From Pseudomonadota bacterium (GTDB lineage Bacteria; Pseudomonadota; Gammaproteobacteria; Steroidobacterales; Steroidobacteraceae): DNA of 21,682 bases. The stretch covers positions 1-21,682 of the forward strand of contig CANGMU010000012.1 in assembly GCA_947454665.1 (NCBI GenBank), given 5' to 3'. The translations under genes were made by a program, and so were the position numbers. This document shows positions 1 through 7,563 of this stretch, one piece after another. The notes under the pieces were generated by a model. It searched no databases, was not told the DNA's origin, and was given only the letters and a program-made list of their open reading frames with translations. Numbering within the stretch: position 1 is the first letter of the stretch; the number at the start of each line of letters is the position of its first letter.

Positions 1-240
1 CTCGACTATGCGACGGAGGGCGAGATCCGCAACGTGCTGCTCGAACGTCCTGACAGGCCCACCACGCTGGTGATCGCGCACCGCTATTCGATGGTCGCGC
101 CGGCCGACCATGTGGTGCTGCTGGCCCGCGGTCAGGTTCAGGACGAAGGCAGCGTGCAGGCACTCATCGCGCGCAATGCCTGGTTTGCGGCGTTTGCCGC
201 GGGCAGCAGCAGGCGCGCCAACCGGGAGCAGCCACGATGA
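1..240 (+). CDS. ABC transporter ATP-binding protein, C-terminal fragment (ABCB/MsbA-like exporter)
   Basis: Only the last 79 residues are in the window; the gene begins upstream. The fragment opens with LDYATE, the stretch just after the Walker B/D-loop of ABC ATPases, and then carries the switch histidine in TLVIAHRYSMV, followed by the usual end of an exporter nucleotide-binding domain (DHVVLLARGQVQDEGS). Fused half-transporters of the ABCB type (lipid A, lipid or peptide exporters) end this way, but the substrate cannot be told from this piece. The membrane domain, Walker A and signature motif lie outside. Its stop codon overlaps the ATG of the TPR gene (ATGA), so the two are probably translationally coupled. 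Family is secure; the MsbA-like label is a guess. Confidence 0.85.
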   Translation, partial: LDYATEGEIRNVLLERPDRPTTLVIAHRYSMVAPADHVVLLARGQVQDEGSVQALIARNAWFAAFAAGSSRRANREQPR

Positions 241-1031
241 CCGAGCAGCGCTGGAGCAAAGCCCGCACCTTCATCGCCGGCGCGTCGAGTGCGGCAGTCG
301 TCCTGCTGGCCTTCCTGGTCCCGTCCCTGCAGGACCAATGGGATCGCCATGAAACGCGCCTCGCCGTCGACCGCTATGTGTCCGTCGGCGATCGCCTGCT
401 GCAGGAAGGCCATTACGCCTCCGCCGAACAGTCCTATAACCGTGCTGTGGAACTGGCCGGTTACCAGCGCTATGACCTCATCGAGAAGCAACTCCGGGCG
501 CGCGTCATGCGCGTCTATGAGGACCCGGCCTGGCACGGCCGGACGCCTGACGAAGTGACCGAAGCCGATTACATCTACCTGCTGGAAGTGCAGCGCGCAC
601 CGGCCCAGGCCAGGGAGCGTGCGGCGACGCTCTCGGCCTACGGGGTCTATCTCGCGGGCCTCAACCGGCTGTCGGATGCCGAGGCCCGGTTGCAGGAATC
701 CGCGGCGCTGGATCCGAAGAGCCCGGACCCGCATGTGAACCTCGGTAATCTCTACGACGATCTGCATCGCTACACGGATGCCGAAAGCCAATACCGTGCG
801 GCGATCACGCTGGACCCGAAGGGCGCCAGCGCGACCTACAACCTGGGGCTCCTGCTGCTCGCGCGCAATCGACCGGCCGAGGCCGAGCCGTTGTTCCGCG
901 AACTGCTCGCGCAGGGGGGCAACGACAGCGATGTGCGCAGTGCGCTCACGCAGTCCCTGGCAGCGCAAGGCAAGCCCGCCCCCGATGCCCCGGTCAACCC
1001 TGCTGCCCGTCGACCGTTGAGGAAACCATGA
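237..1031 (+). CDS. membrane-anchored TPR-repeat protein
   Basis: This 264-residue protein has one hydrophobic segment near the N-terminus (about residues 14-32, VVLLAFLVPS) without a clear cleavage site, so it is probably a signal anchor with the rest in the periplasm. The body holds tetratricopeptide repeats: one at about 45-76 and three in tandem at about 130-229, with the typical spacing and the YNLGLLLLARNRPAEAEPLF pattern. A linker (about 80-128) separates them, and the C-terminus is proline-rich. TPR repeats bind other proteins; no enzymatic motif is visible. It overlaps the ABC transporter gene upstream and the lipoprotein gene downstream by ATGA, so all three are likely one operon and may act together at the envelope. 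The partner is unknown. Confidence 0.85.
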   Translation: MTEQRWSKARTFIAGASSAAVVLLAFLVPSLQDQWDRHETRLAVDRYVSVGDRLLQEGHYASAEQSYNRAVELAGYQRYDLIEKQLRARVMRVYEDPAWHGRTPDEVTEADYIYLLEVQRAPAQARERAATLSAYGVYLAGLNRLSDAEARLQESAALDPKSPDPHVNLGNLYDDLHRYTDAESQYRAAITLDPKGASATYNLGLLLLARNRPAEAEPLFRELLAQGGNDSDVRSALTQSLAAQGKPAPDAPVNPAARRPLRKP

Positions 1032-1423
1032 ACCGCCGAATCCTCGCCTGTCTTGCGATGCTCGCTCTGGCGGCCTGCGCCACGCCGGGCGCGCGCCGCC
1101 CCACCGCACCGGACCTGGACTACAGCCAGTACGCCGGTGCGGAACTGACCGACTTCTTCTACTTCCGCGTGGACGGCTGGGAAGTCGTCGGACGCGACCA
1201 GCTCATCCTGTGGACGGGCATGCGCGAGGCCTACCTGCTGAAGGTCTGGGAACCCTGTCCTGAGCTGCAGTTCGCCTTCACGCTCGGGTTCACGTCGCGG
1301 CTCAACCACGTGACGCGCTTTGACAAGGTGCTCGTCGGCCGCGATATCTGCCCCATCGGCTCGATCAGGAAGCTCGACGTGCCCCGCCTCAAGGCCGATC
1401 GCCTCAAGGCGCGTCGGCCTTGA
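1028..1423 (+). CDS. small lipoprotein, DUF6491-like
   Basis: This 131-residue protein starts with a lipoprotein signal peptide (MNRRILACLAMLALAAC) whose lipobox LAAC places the lipidated cysteine at residue 17. The mature part resembles the DUF6491 group of unknown function: a segment with VGRDQLILWTGMREAYLL, then a cysteine in WEPCPEL and a late cysteine in GRDICPIGSIRKLD; the two could form a disulphide in the periplasm. Family assignment is from memory of the pattern, not a search. The ATG overlaps the stop of the TPR gene (ATGA), so it belongs to the same operon. Its last 20 bases overlap the 3' end of the convergent peptidase gene. No function can be assigned. Confidence 0.8.
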   Translation: MNRRILACLAMLALAACATPGARRPTAPDLDYSQYAGAELTDFFYFRVDGWEVVGRDQLILWTGMREAYLLKVWEPCPELQFAFTLGFTSRLNHVTRFDKVLVGRDICPIGSIRKLDVPRLKADRLKARRP

Positions 1424-3689
1424 GTGTCCGCTTGAAGAACGACAGGATCGTCGAGATCGCGTGAGGCCCCTGGTCCGCGCGGCGGATCAGTCCGTGCTTG
1501 CCGCCGGGATAGGTCATCAGCTCGAAAGGACGGTTCGCGTCCTGCAGGGCCTTCATCAGGGACGTGCTGTGCTGGAACAGCACGTTGTCATCCGCCATGC
1601 CGTGCACCAGTAACAGCGGCCTGCGCAGCGACGCGGCGAGCGGCAGCACGCTCGCGCTGTCATAGCCCGCCGCGTTGCCCTGCGGCGTGCCCATGTAGCG
1701 TTCGGTGTAGTGCGTGTCGTAAAGCCGCCAGTCCGTCACCGGCGCGCCGGAGACCGCAGCGGCGAAATGCTCCGGTGCACGCAGGATGGCCTGCAGCGAC
1801 ATGTAGCCCCCATAACTCCAGCCGAAGATGCCGACCCGTTGCCCGTCGACGAAGGGCAGGCTGCGCAGGAAGTCCACGCCCGCGACCTGATCCTGCAGTT
1901 CAACATCGGAGAGATGTCGCCAGGACGCTGTCTCGAAGCGCTCGCCGCGCTGGCCGCTGCCGCGGTTGTCCAGCTGGAAAACGACGAAGCCCTCGCTTGC
2001 CATCACCTGATGCAGGCGGTCCCAGAAGCCACCCCAGTTGTCCGTCACGTTCTGTGCATGCGGACCACCATAGACCTCGACGAGCACCGGATAGCGCTTG
2101 CCGGGGACCATGCTGGGCGGCGTGATGAGCTTGTAGTGCAGGGTCTGCCCATCGGTTGCGGTCAGCGTGCCGAAGCGCGGCGTGGAATGGACATCCAGAT
2201 AGCGCGCGTAGGGATGCTTTTCGTCGAGCGCGTTCGCGGCCAGCACCTCGAGCGGCTTGCCGTCCGCGGCGCGCAAGGTCACTGACGGGGGATGGTCGTG
2301 GCTGGAATGGCTGTCGAGGAAGATCGATGCATCCTCCGACATCGCCACGCTGTGCGTGCCGGCTGCCTGCGTGATGCGTTCGGGCTCGCCGCCGGCCAGT
2401 TTCACGCGATAGAGCTGTCGCTCGATCACCGAAGCTGCGTTGGAGAGGTAATACACATAGCCGCGCTTTTCATCGACGCCGCGCAGTCCCGAGTTGCTGC
2501 TCTCGCCGATCGTCATGCTCTCGCCGCGCGTCAGTTGGCGGATGAGCCGGCCTTCGAGGTCGTAGAGGTAGAGATGACGATAACCGTCGCGATCCGATGC
2601 CCAGATAAAGCGCTCCGAGCGCGTCAGGAAATGCAGGTCGTTGTGCAGCGGCACCCAGAATCGGCTGCTCTCGGTGAGCAGCGTGCGCGTCGTGCCCGTT
2701 GTCGCGTCGGCGAGCAGCAGGTCCAGTCTCTTCTGGTCGCGGTTCTGCCGCTGCACGGCGAGCCGCTTCGAATCCGGCAGGAACTGCGCGCGCGCCAGGT
2801 AGACATCGGCGTTCTGCCCGAGATCCACCTTCACGGCTGCCTGGGGCGCCGACAGCGGCGCCACATAGAGGTCTACGGTGGCGTTGGCGGCGCCCGCATG
2901 CGGATAACGCTGCGCGACGACCTGCACGTCCTTCGCGCCGATCTCGAAGCGCTGGGTCTCCGCGACCGGGGATTCGTCAACGCAGGTATAGGCGATGCGC
3001 GTCTCGTCCGGTGACCACCAGTAACCGGTACTGCGATCCATCTCTTCCTGCGCGATGAACTCCGCCGTGCCCGCGCTGACCAGACCCTTTGCGCTGGTGG
3101 TGATGGCGGTCTCGCGACCCGTGGCCAGTTCGATCACGTACAGGTTCTGGTCACGGATGAAACTCACGTAATGGCCCCGCGGCGAGAAGCGGGCATCGGT
3201 CTCGTAGGCCGCGGTGTCCGTCAGCCTTTGCAGCGCCTGCTCCGCGGGCGCGGCCAGGTCATAGACATAGAGGTCGCCGCCCAACGGCACGAGCACATGT
3301 CGTGAATCCGGCGCAAAGCGGTATTCGACGATGCCCGACAGGGCCGCGCTGCGCTGCCGTTCGCGCCGCGAAGCTTCCTCGGCCGACAGCGTTTCACCGC
3401 CCGGCGGCAGCAGCTTGCGGGAATCGACGAGCCGGTGGTGCGCATGCGTGCGCAGTTCATAGGCCCAGAGGTCCTGTCGGTCCGGGTTGTCGTCGGCGCC
3501 CTTCAGATACGCGACCTGTTTGCCGTCCGGTGACAGACGCGCGCTGCGCAGTGTCTGGCCGGCCAGATCCGGCGCGGCGAAGAGCCGCTCGACGGTGAGC
3601 TTCTCGGCCTGGGCGGTGCCTGCAAACAGCGGCAGCGACATCGCGAGGGCTGGAATAAGATGGCGTGAAAGCCAGTCAGGTGTGCGCAT
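1404..3689 (-). CDS. secreted dipeptidyl peptidase IV-like S9 family serine peptidase
   Basis: The 761-residue product has a cleavable signal peptide (MRTPDWLSRHLIPALA..., predicted cut after GTAQA), an eight-blade beta-propeller region typical of DPP-IV (about 90-480) and a C-terminal alpha/beta hydrolase. The catalytic triad is complete: Ser625 in GWSYGGYM, an Asp in MADDNVLFQ (residues 700-701) and His732 in GGKHGLIRR. The propeller has EEMDRSTGYWWSPD, the Glu-Glu motif that holds the substrate N-terminus in DPP-IV enzymes, so it probably removes dipeptides, often Xaa-Pro, from oligopeptides in the periplasm. The frame stays open 64 codons upstream, but only the ATG at 3689 puts the signal peptide at the N-terminus. 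No Shine-Dalgarno precedes it. The gene diverges from a second S9 peptidase and converges, with a 20-base overlap, on the lipoprotein gene. Confidence 0.93.
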   Translation of the reverse strand: MRTPDWLSRHLIPALAMSLPLFAGTAQAEKLTVERLFAAPDLAGQTLRSARLSPDGKQVAYLKGADDNPDRQDLWAYELRTHAHHRLVDSRKLLPPGGETLSAEEASRRERQRSAALSGIVEYRFAPDSRHVLVPLGGDLYVYDLAAPAEQALQRLTDTAAYETDARFSPRGHYVSFIRDQNLYVIELATGRETAITTSAKGLVSAGTAEFIAQEEMDRSTGYWWSPDETRIAYTCVDESPVAETQRFEIGAKDVQVVAQRYPHAGAANATVDLYVAPLSAPQAAVKVDLGQNADVYLARAQFLPDSKRLAVQRQNRDQKRLDLLLADATTGTTRTLLTESSRFWVPLHNDLHFLTRSERFIWASDRDGYRHLYLYDLEGRLIRQLTRGESMTIGESSNSGLRGVDEKRGYVYYLSNAASVIERQLYRVKLAGGEPERITQAAGTHSVAMSEDASIFLDSHSSHDHPPSVTLRAADGKPLEVLAANALDEKHPYARYLDVHSTPRFGTLTATDGQTLHYKLITPPSMVPGKRYPVLVEVYGGPHAQNVTDNWGGFWDRLHQVMASEGFVVFQLDNRGSGQRGERFETASWRHLSDVELQDQVAGVDFLRSLPFVDGQRVGIFGWSYGGYMSLQAILRAPEHFAAAVSGAPVTDWRLYDTHYTERYMGTPQGNAAGYDSASVLPLAASLRRPLLLVHGMADDNVLFQHSTSLMKALQDANRPFELMTYPGGKHGLIRRADQGPHAISTILSFFKRTLKADAP

Positions 3690-3696
3690 GACAGCA

Positions 3697-3726
3697 AGTG
3701 TAAGCAGCAGGTCCCGGGCCAGCCAA
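3697..3726 (-). promoter_or_regulatory. candidate sigma-70 promoter of the DPP-IV-like peptidase
   Basis: Read on the minus strand, TTGGCT (3721-3726) and TACACT (3697-3702) are 18 bases apart. The start point expected 7-8 bases after the -10 box falls at or next to the ATG at 3689, which would give a leaderless mRNA and would fit the lack of a ribosome binding site. The match is moderate (3/6 and 4/6). Confidence 0.35.
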
Positions 3727-3756
3727 CAGGGCCGTCGTGCCCACGGTCGACGGCTG

Positions 3757-5892
3757 GTGAAATGCTCGCTTCTGGTCGCCACGGCCTTGATGGCCGCCTG
3801 CGCCACGGGTTCGCACCTGCGGCCCGTCGCGACGCCAAACACCGCCGTGACGTCCGTTGTCGACGACTTCAACGGGACCACGGTCCCGGATCCTTACCGT
3901 TGGATGGAGTCGCTCGATGCACCCGCCGTGAAGGACTGGGTCGCGCGGCAGAACGGCGTGACGCTGCCCTATCTCGCGGCCTTGCCCCATCGCGCGCCCT
4001 TGCAGAAGCGCCTGGCCGAGCTGTACCGCTACGAGCGTTTCGGCGTACCGGTCGAGGCCGGCGGCAGGCTGTTCTTCCTGCGGAATGATGGTCGACAGAG
4101 CCAGGCGGCCCTCCATGTGGCGGACCAGCCGGGGGATCTGGGGCGGCGCCTGATCGAGCCGGATTCGCTCAGCGGCGATGCCACGGTCTCGCTGGCGCGC
4201 TTCGTGCCTTCGCCTGATGGCAAGCATGTGGCATACGCCTTGTCAGTGTCCGGTTCCGACTGGACGACCTGGCATGTGCGGGAAGTGAACAGCGGCCAGG
4301 ATCTTCCGGATCTGCTGCGCGAGACGAAATTCACGCGTGTGTCCTGGGCGCGCGACAGTTCGGGTTTCTTCTACAGCCGCTATCCGCAAGCGGATGACCA
4401 GCGCCAGCCGGTGATCCACTTCCATCGGCTGGGTGCGGCCCAGCTCGATGACAAGGCCGTCTACGCCGTGACCGACCATGCCACCCGCGTCCCGGAAGGG
4501 CAGGTCACGACCGACGGCCGCCTCCTGGTCGTCTCGCTCGAAGAGGGCACGTCCAGCAGCGGTGTGGACGTGGTGTCGCTGGATGGCAGCGGCAGGGTGC
4601 AGCGGCTCTTCGACGACTACCGCGGCTATTACGATTACATCGGCTCGCGCCAGGGCCAGGGCACAGAGTTGCTGTTCCGGACCAGCCGCGGCGCAGCGCG
4701 CTGGCAGGTTATTGCCGTGGATCCTGCGCGCCCGGCTGGCGAACGCGAGCGCGTCGTCGTGCCCGAGTCCGCCGACGCCATCGAATCCGCCGCACTGGTC
4801 GGTGGAACGGTGTTCGTCACGCGGCTGCATGACGCGCATGCGGTGGTTACGCGATATGACGCGGCCACGGGTCGCCTGCTCGGTGATCTGGCCTTGCCGG
4901 GCCTCGGTAGCGTGTCTGGCTTCACCGGCGATGAACGCTCTGCGGCGACGTATTTCAGTTACACCGATTTCCTCTCGCCGGCGCGGATCCTGCGCTTCGA
5001 TGTACGCAGTGGCGCTCTCCAGGCCGTGCACGCGCCCGACCTCGGCGCCGACCTGTCCGCGTATGTCACCGAGCAGGTCTTCGCCCGCAGCCGCGATGGC
5101 ACGCGCGTGCCGATCTTCCTCGTGCATCGGCGCGACATGCGGCGCGATGGCCGCAACCCCGTGATGCTCTATGGCTACGGCGGCTTCGACATTTCCCTCA
5201 CGCCGTCCTTCTCTGCCGGAGTGCTGGCCTGGCTGGAACTGGGCGGCGTCTATGCCGTTGCGACCTTGCGCGGTGGCGGCGAATACGGCCGTGAGTGGTA
5301 TCAGGCCGGCACGCGCACACGGAAACAGAACGTCTTCGACGATTTCATCGGCGCCGCGGAGCACCTCGTGCAATCCGGCGTCACCGCGCCGTCACGGCTC
5401 GTCATCCGTGGCGGCAGCAATGGCGGACTGCTGATCGGCGCCGTGCTCGCGCAGCGACCCGAGCTGTTCGGTGCCGCATTGCCCGACGTGGGCGTGATGG
5501 ACATGCTGCGCTACCACCTCGCCAGCGCGAACGCACGGCTCTGGGCGGATGACTATGGCCTGTCCGACAACGCGGCCGACTTTAAGGCGCAGATCGCGTA
5601 TTCGCCCTACCACAACATCGGTCGCCACCACTGCTATCCGCCGACGCTCGTCACCACTGCGGAACAGGATGATCGCGTGGTGCCCTGGCACAGCTTCAAG
5701 TTCACCGCGGCGCTGCAGGCGGCGCAGCGCTGCCCGTCACCGACGCTGATCCGCGTGGAAACACGCGCGGGCCACGGGGCGGGCAAGCCGGTCTGGATGC
5801 AGGTGGAGGAGATCGCCGATCAGTGGGCCTTCGCGGCCTCGGCATTGGGCATGCCGCTGCCTGCGCTGGCCGGGGGCGTTCAGTCGCGCTGA
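3757..5892 (+). CDS. prolyl oligopeptidase family (S9A) lipoprotein peptidase
   Basis: The 711-residue product is a prolyl-oligopeptidase-type enzyme. The N-terminal entry motif DPYRWMESLD is followed by a seven-blade propeller (about 80-430) and the hydrolase domain. The triad is visible: Ser554 in RGGSNGGLL, Asp638 in EQDDRVVPWHS and His673 in RAGHGAGKP; GGGEYGREW is the conserved family segment before the serine. It should cut after proline in short peptides. The start is uncertain. GTG at 3757 yields a compact lipoprotein signal (MKCSLLVATALMAAC, lipidated Cys15), chosen here. An in-frame ATG at 3688 would add 23 arginine-rich residues and would share two bases with the divergent peptidase's ATG. 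Neither has a good Shine-Dalgarno. The stop overlaps yacG by 13 bases tail to tail. Confidence 0.92.
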   Translation: MKCSLLVATALMAACATGSHLRPVATPNTAVTSVVDDFNGTTVPDPYRWMESLDAPAVKDWVARQNGVTLPYLAALPHRAPLQKRLAELYRYERFGVPVEAGGRLFFLRNDGRQSQAALHVADQPGDLGRRLIEPDSLSGDATVSLARFVPSPDGKHVAYALSVSGSDWTTWHVREVNSGQDLPDLLRETKFTRVSWARDSSGFFYSRYPQADDQRQPVIHFHRLGAAQLDDKAVYAVTDHATRVPEGQVTTDGRLLVVSLEEGTSSSGVDVVSLDGSGRVQRLFDDYRGYYDYIGSRQGQGTELLFRTSRGAARWQVIAVDPARPAGERERVVVPESADAIESAALVGGTVFVTRLHDAHAVVTRYDAATGRLLGDLALPGLGSVSGFTGDERSAATYFSYTDFLSPARILRFDVRSGALQAVHAPDLGADLSAYVTEQVFARSRDGTRVPIFLVHRRDMRRDGRNPVMLYGYGGFDISLTPSFSAGVLAWLELGGVYAVATLRGGGEYGREWYQAGTRTRKQNVFDDFIGAAEHLVQSGVTAPSRLVIRGGSNGGLLIGAVLAQRPELFGAALPDVGVMDMLRYHLASANARLWADDYGLSDNAADFKAQIAYSPYHNIGRHHCYPPTLVTTAEQDDRVVPWHSFKFTAALQAAQRCPSPTLIRVETRAGHGAGKPVWMQVEEIADQWAFAASALGMPLPALAGGVQSR

Positions 5893-6071
5893 AGGTCGCT
5901 GGCGTCCGGTTCGCCGTCCAGCGTCGAGGGGGCGTCATCCGGGATCGCGCGATCGCCGGTGAACCAGGCTCCCAGGTCGACCATCTTGCAGCGCTCACTG
6001 CAGAAGGGGCGGAAGGCATTGTCGGACGACCATTCGGTCTCCCGACGGCAGGTGGGGCAGGGGACCTTCAT
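5880..6071 (-). CDS. yacG: DNA gyrase inhibitor YacG, zinc-binding
   Basis: This 63-residue protein has the full YacG zinc site, CPTC (Cys5, Cys8) and CSERC (Cys24, Cys28), followed by KMVDLGAWFTGD, the conserved family core. In E. coli YacG binds the GyrB C-terminal region and blocks DNA binding by gyrase. The tail after residue 42 is acidic and poorly conserved, as is usual. It is the last gene of the pilB-pilC-pilD-coaE-zapD-yacG run. Its ATG directly follows the zapD stop codon with no spacer, so translation is probably coupled. Its 3' end overlaps the convergent prolyl oligopeptidase gene by 13 bases, and no intrinsic terminator is visible between them. Confidence 0.95.
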   Translation of the reverse strand: MKVPCPTCRRETEWSSDNAFRPFCSERCKMVDLGAWFTGDRAIPDDAPSTLDGEPDASDLQRD

Positions 6072-6881
6072 TCAGCCGCAGCAGGTCAGCGTGAACGGGA
6101 CATCCTCGTCTGCCTGGGAGGCGCGCTTCATCAGTCCGTTCCAGCGCAGGAAGCGCACGTTGCAGCGGTAATGGCTGCCGCTGATCTCGGGATAGAGGCC
6201 TGCGCTGGCGGGCACGCTGACGCGCAGCAGCTGCAGTGGCATGTCGCGTTCGAAGGTGATGCTCGAACAGCCGGCGAGCGCGACTTCCTGTCGCACGCGG
6301 CCGTTCTGGCGCGTCAGCCAGAGCAGTTCCGCGATGGCATCGCAGAGTGGCCGCAACAGCGCGAGCCACTCGTTGAAGGTCTGCATGCGGGATGCGGCGT
6401 CCTGGTTCAGCCAGAAGAAATAATCCGGCAGGTCGAATTCGCAGGTGCCGCCCGGGATGGCGCTGCGATGCTTGATCGCGGCGAGAAATTCCGAATCCCG
6501 CAAGGGCTGCAGGTAGGCGGCACCCGCCCCGGACAGCCCGCTGCGCAGACGGAGCAGGTTGCTCATCAACGCACGTAGCCGGCTGCTGTCGACGCCGGCC
6601 TTGTTCTGGAATTCGTTCAGCAGCGTGAGCTGGCGCTCCAGTTCCTTCAGCACGTCCGACCGCACGTCGCCACGCGTGGAGATCGCGAGGATGTCGATGA
6701 GGCTGGCCACGGCGGCGCGGCTGCCCCACTGGCTGGCCTTGTCGTTGTGGTAGATCGCCTGGCTGTACAGGTAATCGATGCGCAGGAACGTGCGCATCCG
6801 CTCATTGAGCGGCTGCTCGAAGACCAGGGGGGCGCTCGCCGCCGCCGGGAATTCGGTGTCCAGTTCCAGCTGTTCGGTCAT
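6072..6881 (-). CDS. zapD: cell division protein ZapD (FtsZ-ring cross-linker)
   Basis: This 269-residue protein matches ZapD (YacF): VFEQPLNERMRTFLRIDYL near the N-terminus, a mainly helical first half, then a beta-rich half ending in DEDVPFTLTCC. ZapD binds the FtsZ C-terminal tail and bundles FtsZ filaments at the division site in the cytoplasm. The frame is open upstream to 6959, but the ATG at 6881 is the natural start: residues before it are unlike the family and would lie inside coaE. It starts 4 bases after the coaE stop and its stop abuts the yacG ATG. The coaE-zapD-yacG order is the classic gammaproteobacterial one. It is about 20 residues longer than the E. coli protein, partly from an extra N-terminal segment (AAASAP). 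Confidence 0.95.
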   Translation of the reverse strand: MTEQLELDTEFPAAASAPLVFEQPLNERMRTFLRIDYLYSQAIYHNDKASQWGSRAAVASLIDILAISTRGDVRSDVLKELERQLTLLNEFQNKAGVDSSRLRALMSNLLRLRSGLSGAGAAYLQPLRDSEFLAAIKHRSAIPGGTCEFDLPDYFFWLNQDAASRMQTFNEWLALLRPLCDAIAELLWLTRQNGRVRQEVALAGCSSITFERDMPLQLLRVSVPASAGLYPEISGSHYRCNVRFLRWNGLMKRASQADEDVPFTLTCCG

Positions 6882-6885
6882 CCGC

Positions 6886-7563
6886 CTATTCTGTCGCATC
6901 GCGACGCTGGTCGGCCAGCGCGCTGTAATGGTCGTGCAAGGCAGCCACCTGCGTCGCAAGCCCCAACAGGTCGGAATCGTTCACGATCACGTCATCGGCG
7001 ACAGCCCGGCGTGCCTCGCGCGAGGCCTGGGCGGCCAGGATCGACGCCGCTTCCGCCGCGCTGGAACCGTCGCGCCGCTGCACGCGAAGTTGCTGCAGGG
7101 CCGGGTCGCAATCGACGATCAGCACCCGGTCGTAGCGGTGTTTCAGGTCTTTTTCGACGAGCAGGGGCACGGCGATCAGCTGGTAGCGTCCGCCGGCTGC
7201 CCGGCTCTGGCGTTCCGTTTCGGCGTGGATGGCCGGATGCGTGAGGGCCTCCAGGTCCGCGCGCGCGGTGGCATCGGCGAAGACGATCCTTCGCAGCTGG
7301 CGGCGATCCAGCTTGCCTGCCTCGTCCAGCACCGCGGTCCCGAAGCGGTTGGTGATCGCAGCCAGTGTCGGTGAGCCGGGCGCCACGATCTCCCGGGCGA
7401 TGCGGTCCGTATCGATTACCGGAACGCCGAGTTGTTCGAACAGCGCGGCGACGGTGGACTTGCCGCTCGCAATGCCGCCCGTCAGGCCGACGCGCAGCGG
7501 CGGTGGTCCGCGCCGTCCCCGGCGCGGCCGGCGATCAGGGCGCGTAGAGCCCGAGATAGCCAT
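6886..7563 (-). CDS. coaE: dephospho-CoA kinase
   Basis: CoaE phosphorylates the 3'-hydroxyl of dephospho-CoA, the last step of coenzyme A synthesis. The 225-residue product has the P-loop GGIASGKST at 29-37, DTDRIARE at 51-58 in the substrate-binding region, LTHPAIHAE, and the late VPLLVEKDL...YDRVLIVDC segment. The P-loop normally lies about 7-10 residues from the N-terminus. Here an extra arginine-rich leader of about 20 residues precedes it (RPDRRPRRGRRGPPP). ATG at 7563 is the only usual start codon upstream of the P-loop near this point, so the extension seems real. It makes coaE overlap the end of pilD by 29 bases. The zapD gene follows after 4 bases. Confidence 0.95.
   Translation of the reverse strand: MAISGSTRPDRRPRRGRRGPPPLRVGLTGGIASGKSTVAALFEQLGVPVIDTDRIAREIVAPGSPTLAAITNRFGTAVLDEAGKLDRRQLRRIVFADATARADLEALTHPAIHAETERQSRAAGGRYQLIAVPLLVEKDLKHRYDRVLIVDCDPALQQLRVQRRDGSSAAEAASILAAQASREARRAVADDVIVNDSDLLGLATQVAALHDHYSALADQRRDATE

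Noticed and set aside
211..216. PilR GSFTGA loop (protein residues 211-216, encoded near 12890) as a defective sigma-54 contact
   Set aside because: The Ser variant of GAFTGA is, to my knowledge, normal for PilR proteins, and the pilA promoter is a good sigma-54 element, so it is not a defect.
4243..5373. A 376-codon open frame on the minus strand inside the prolyl oligopeptidase gene
   Set aside because: Mirror frame of a gene with an intact catalytic triad; no motif or start signal.
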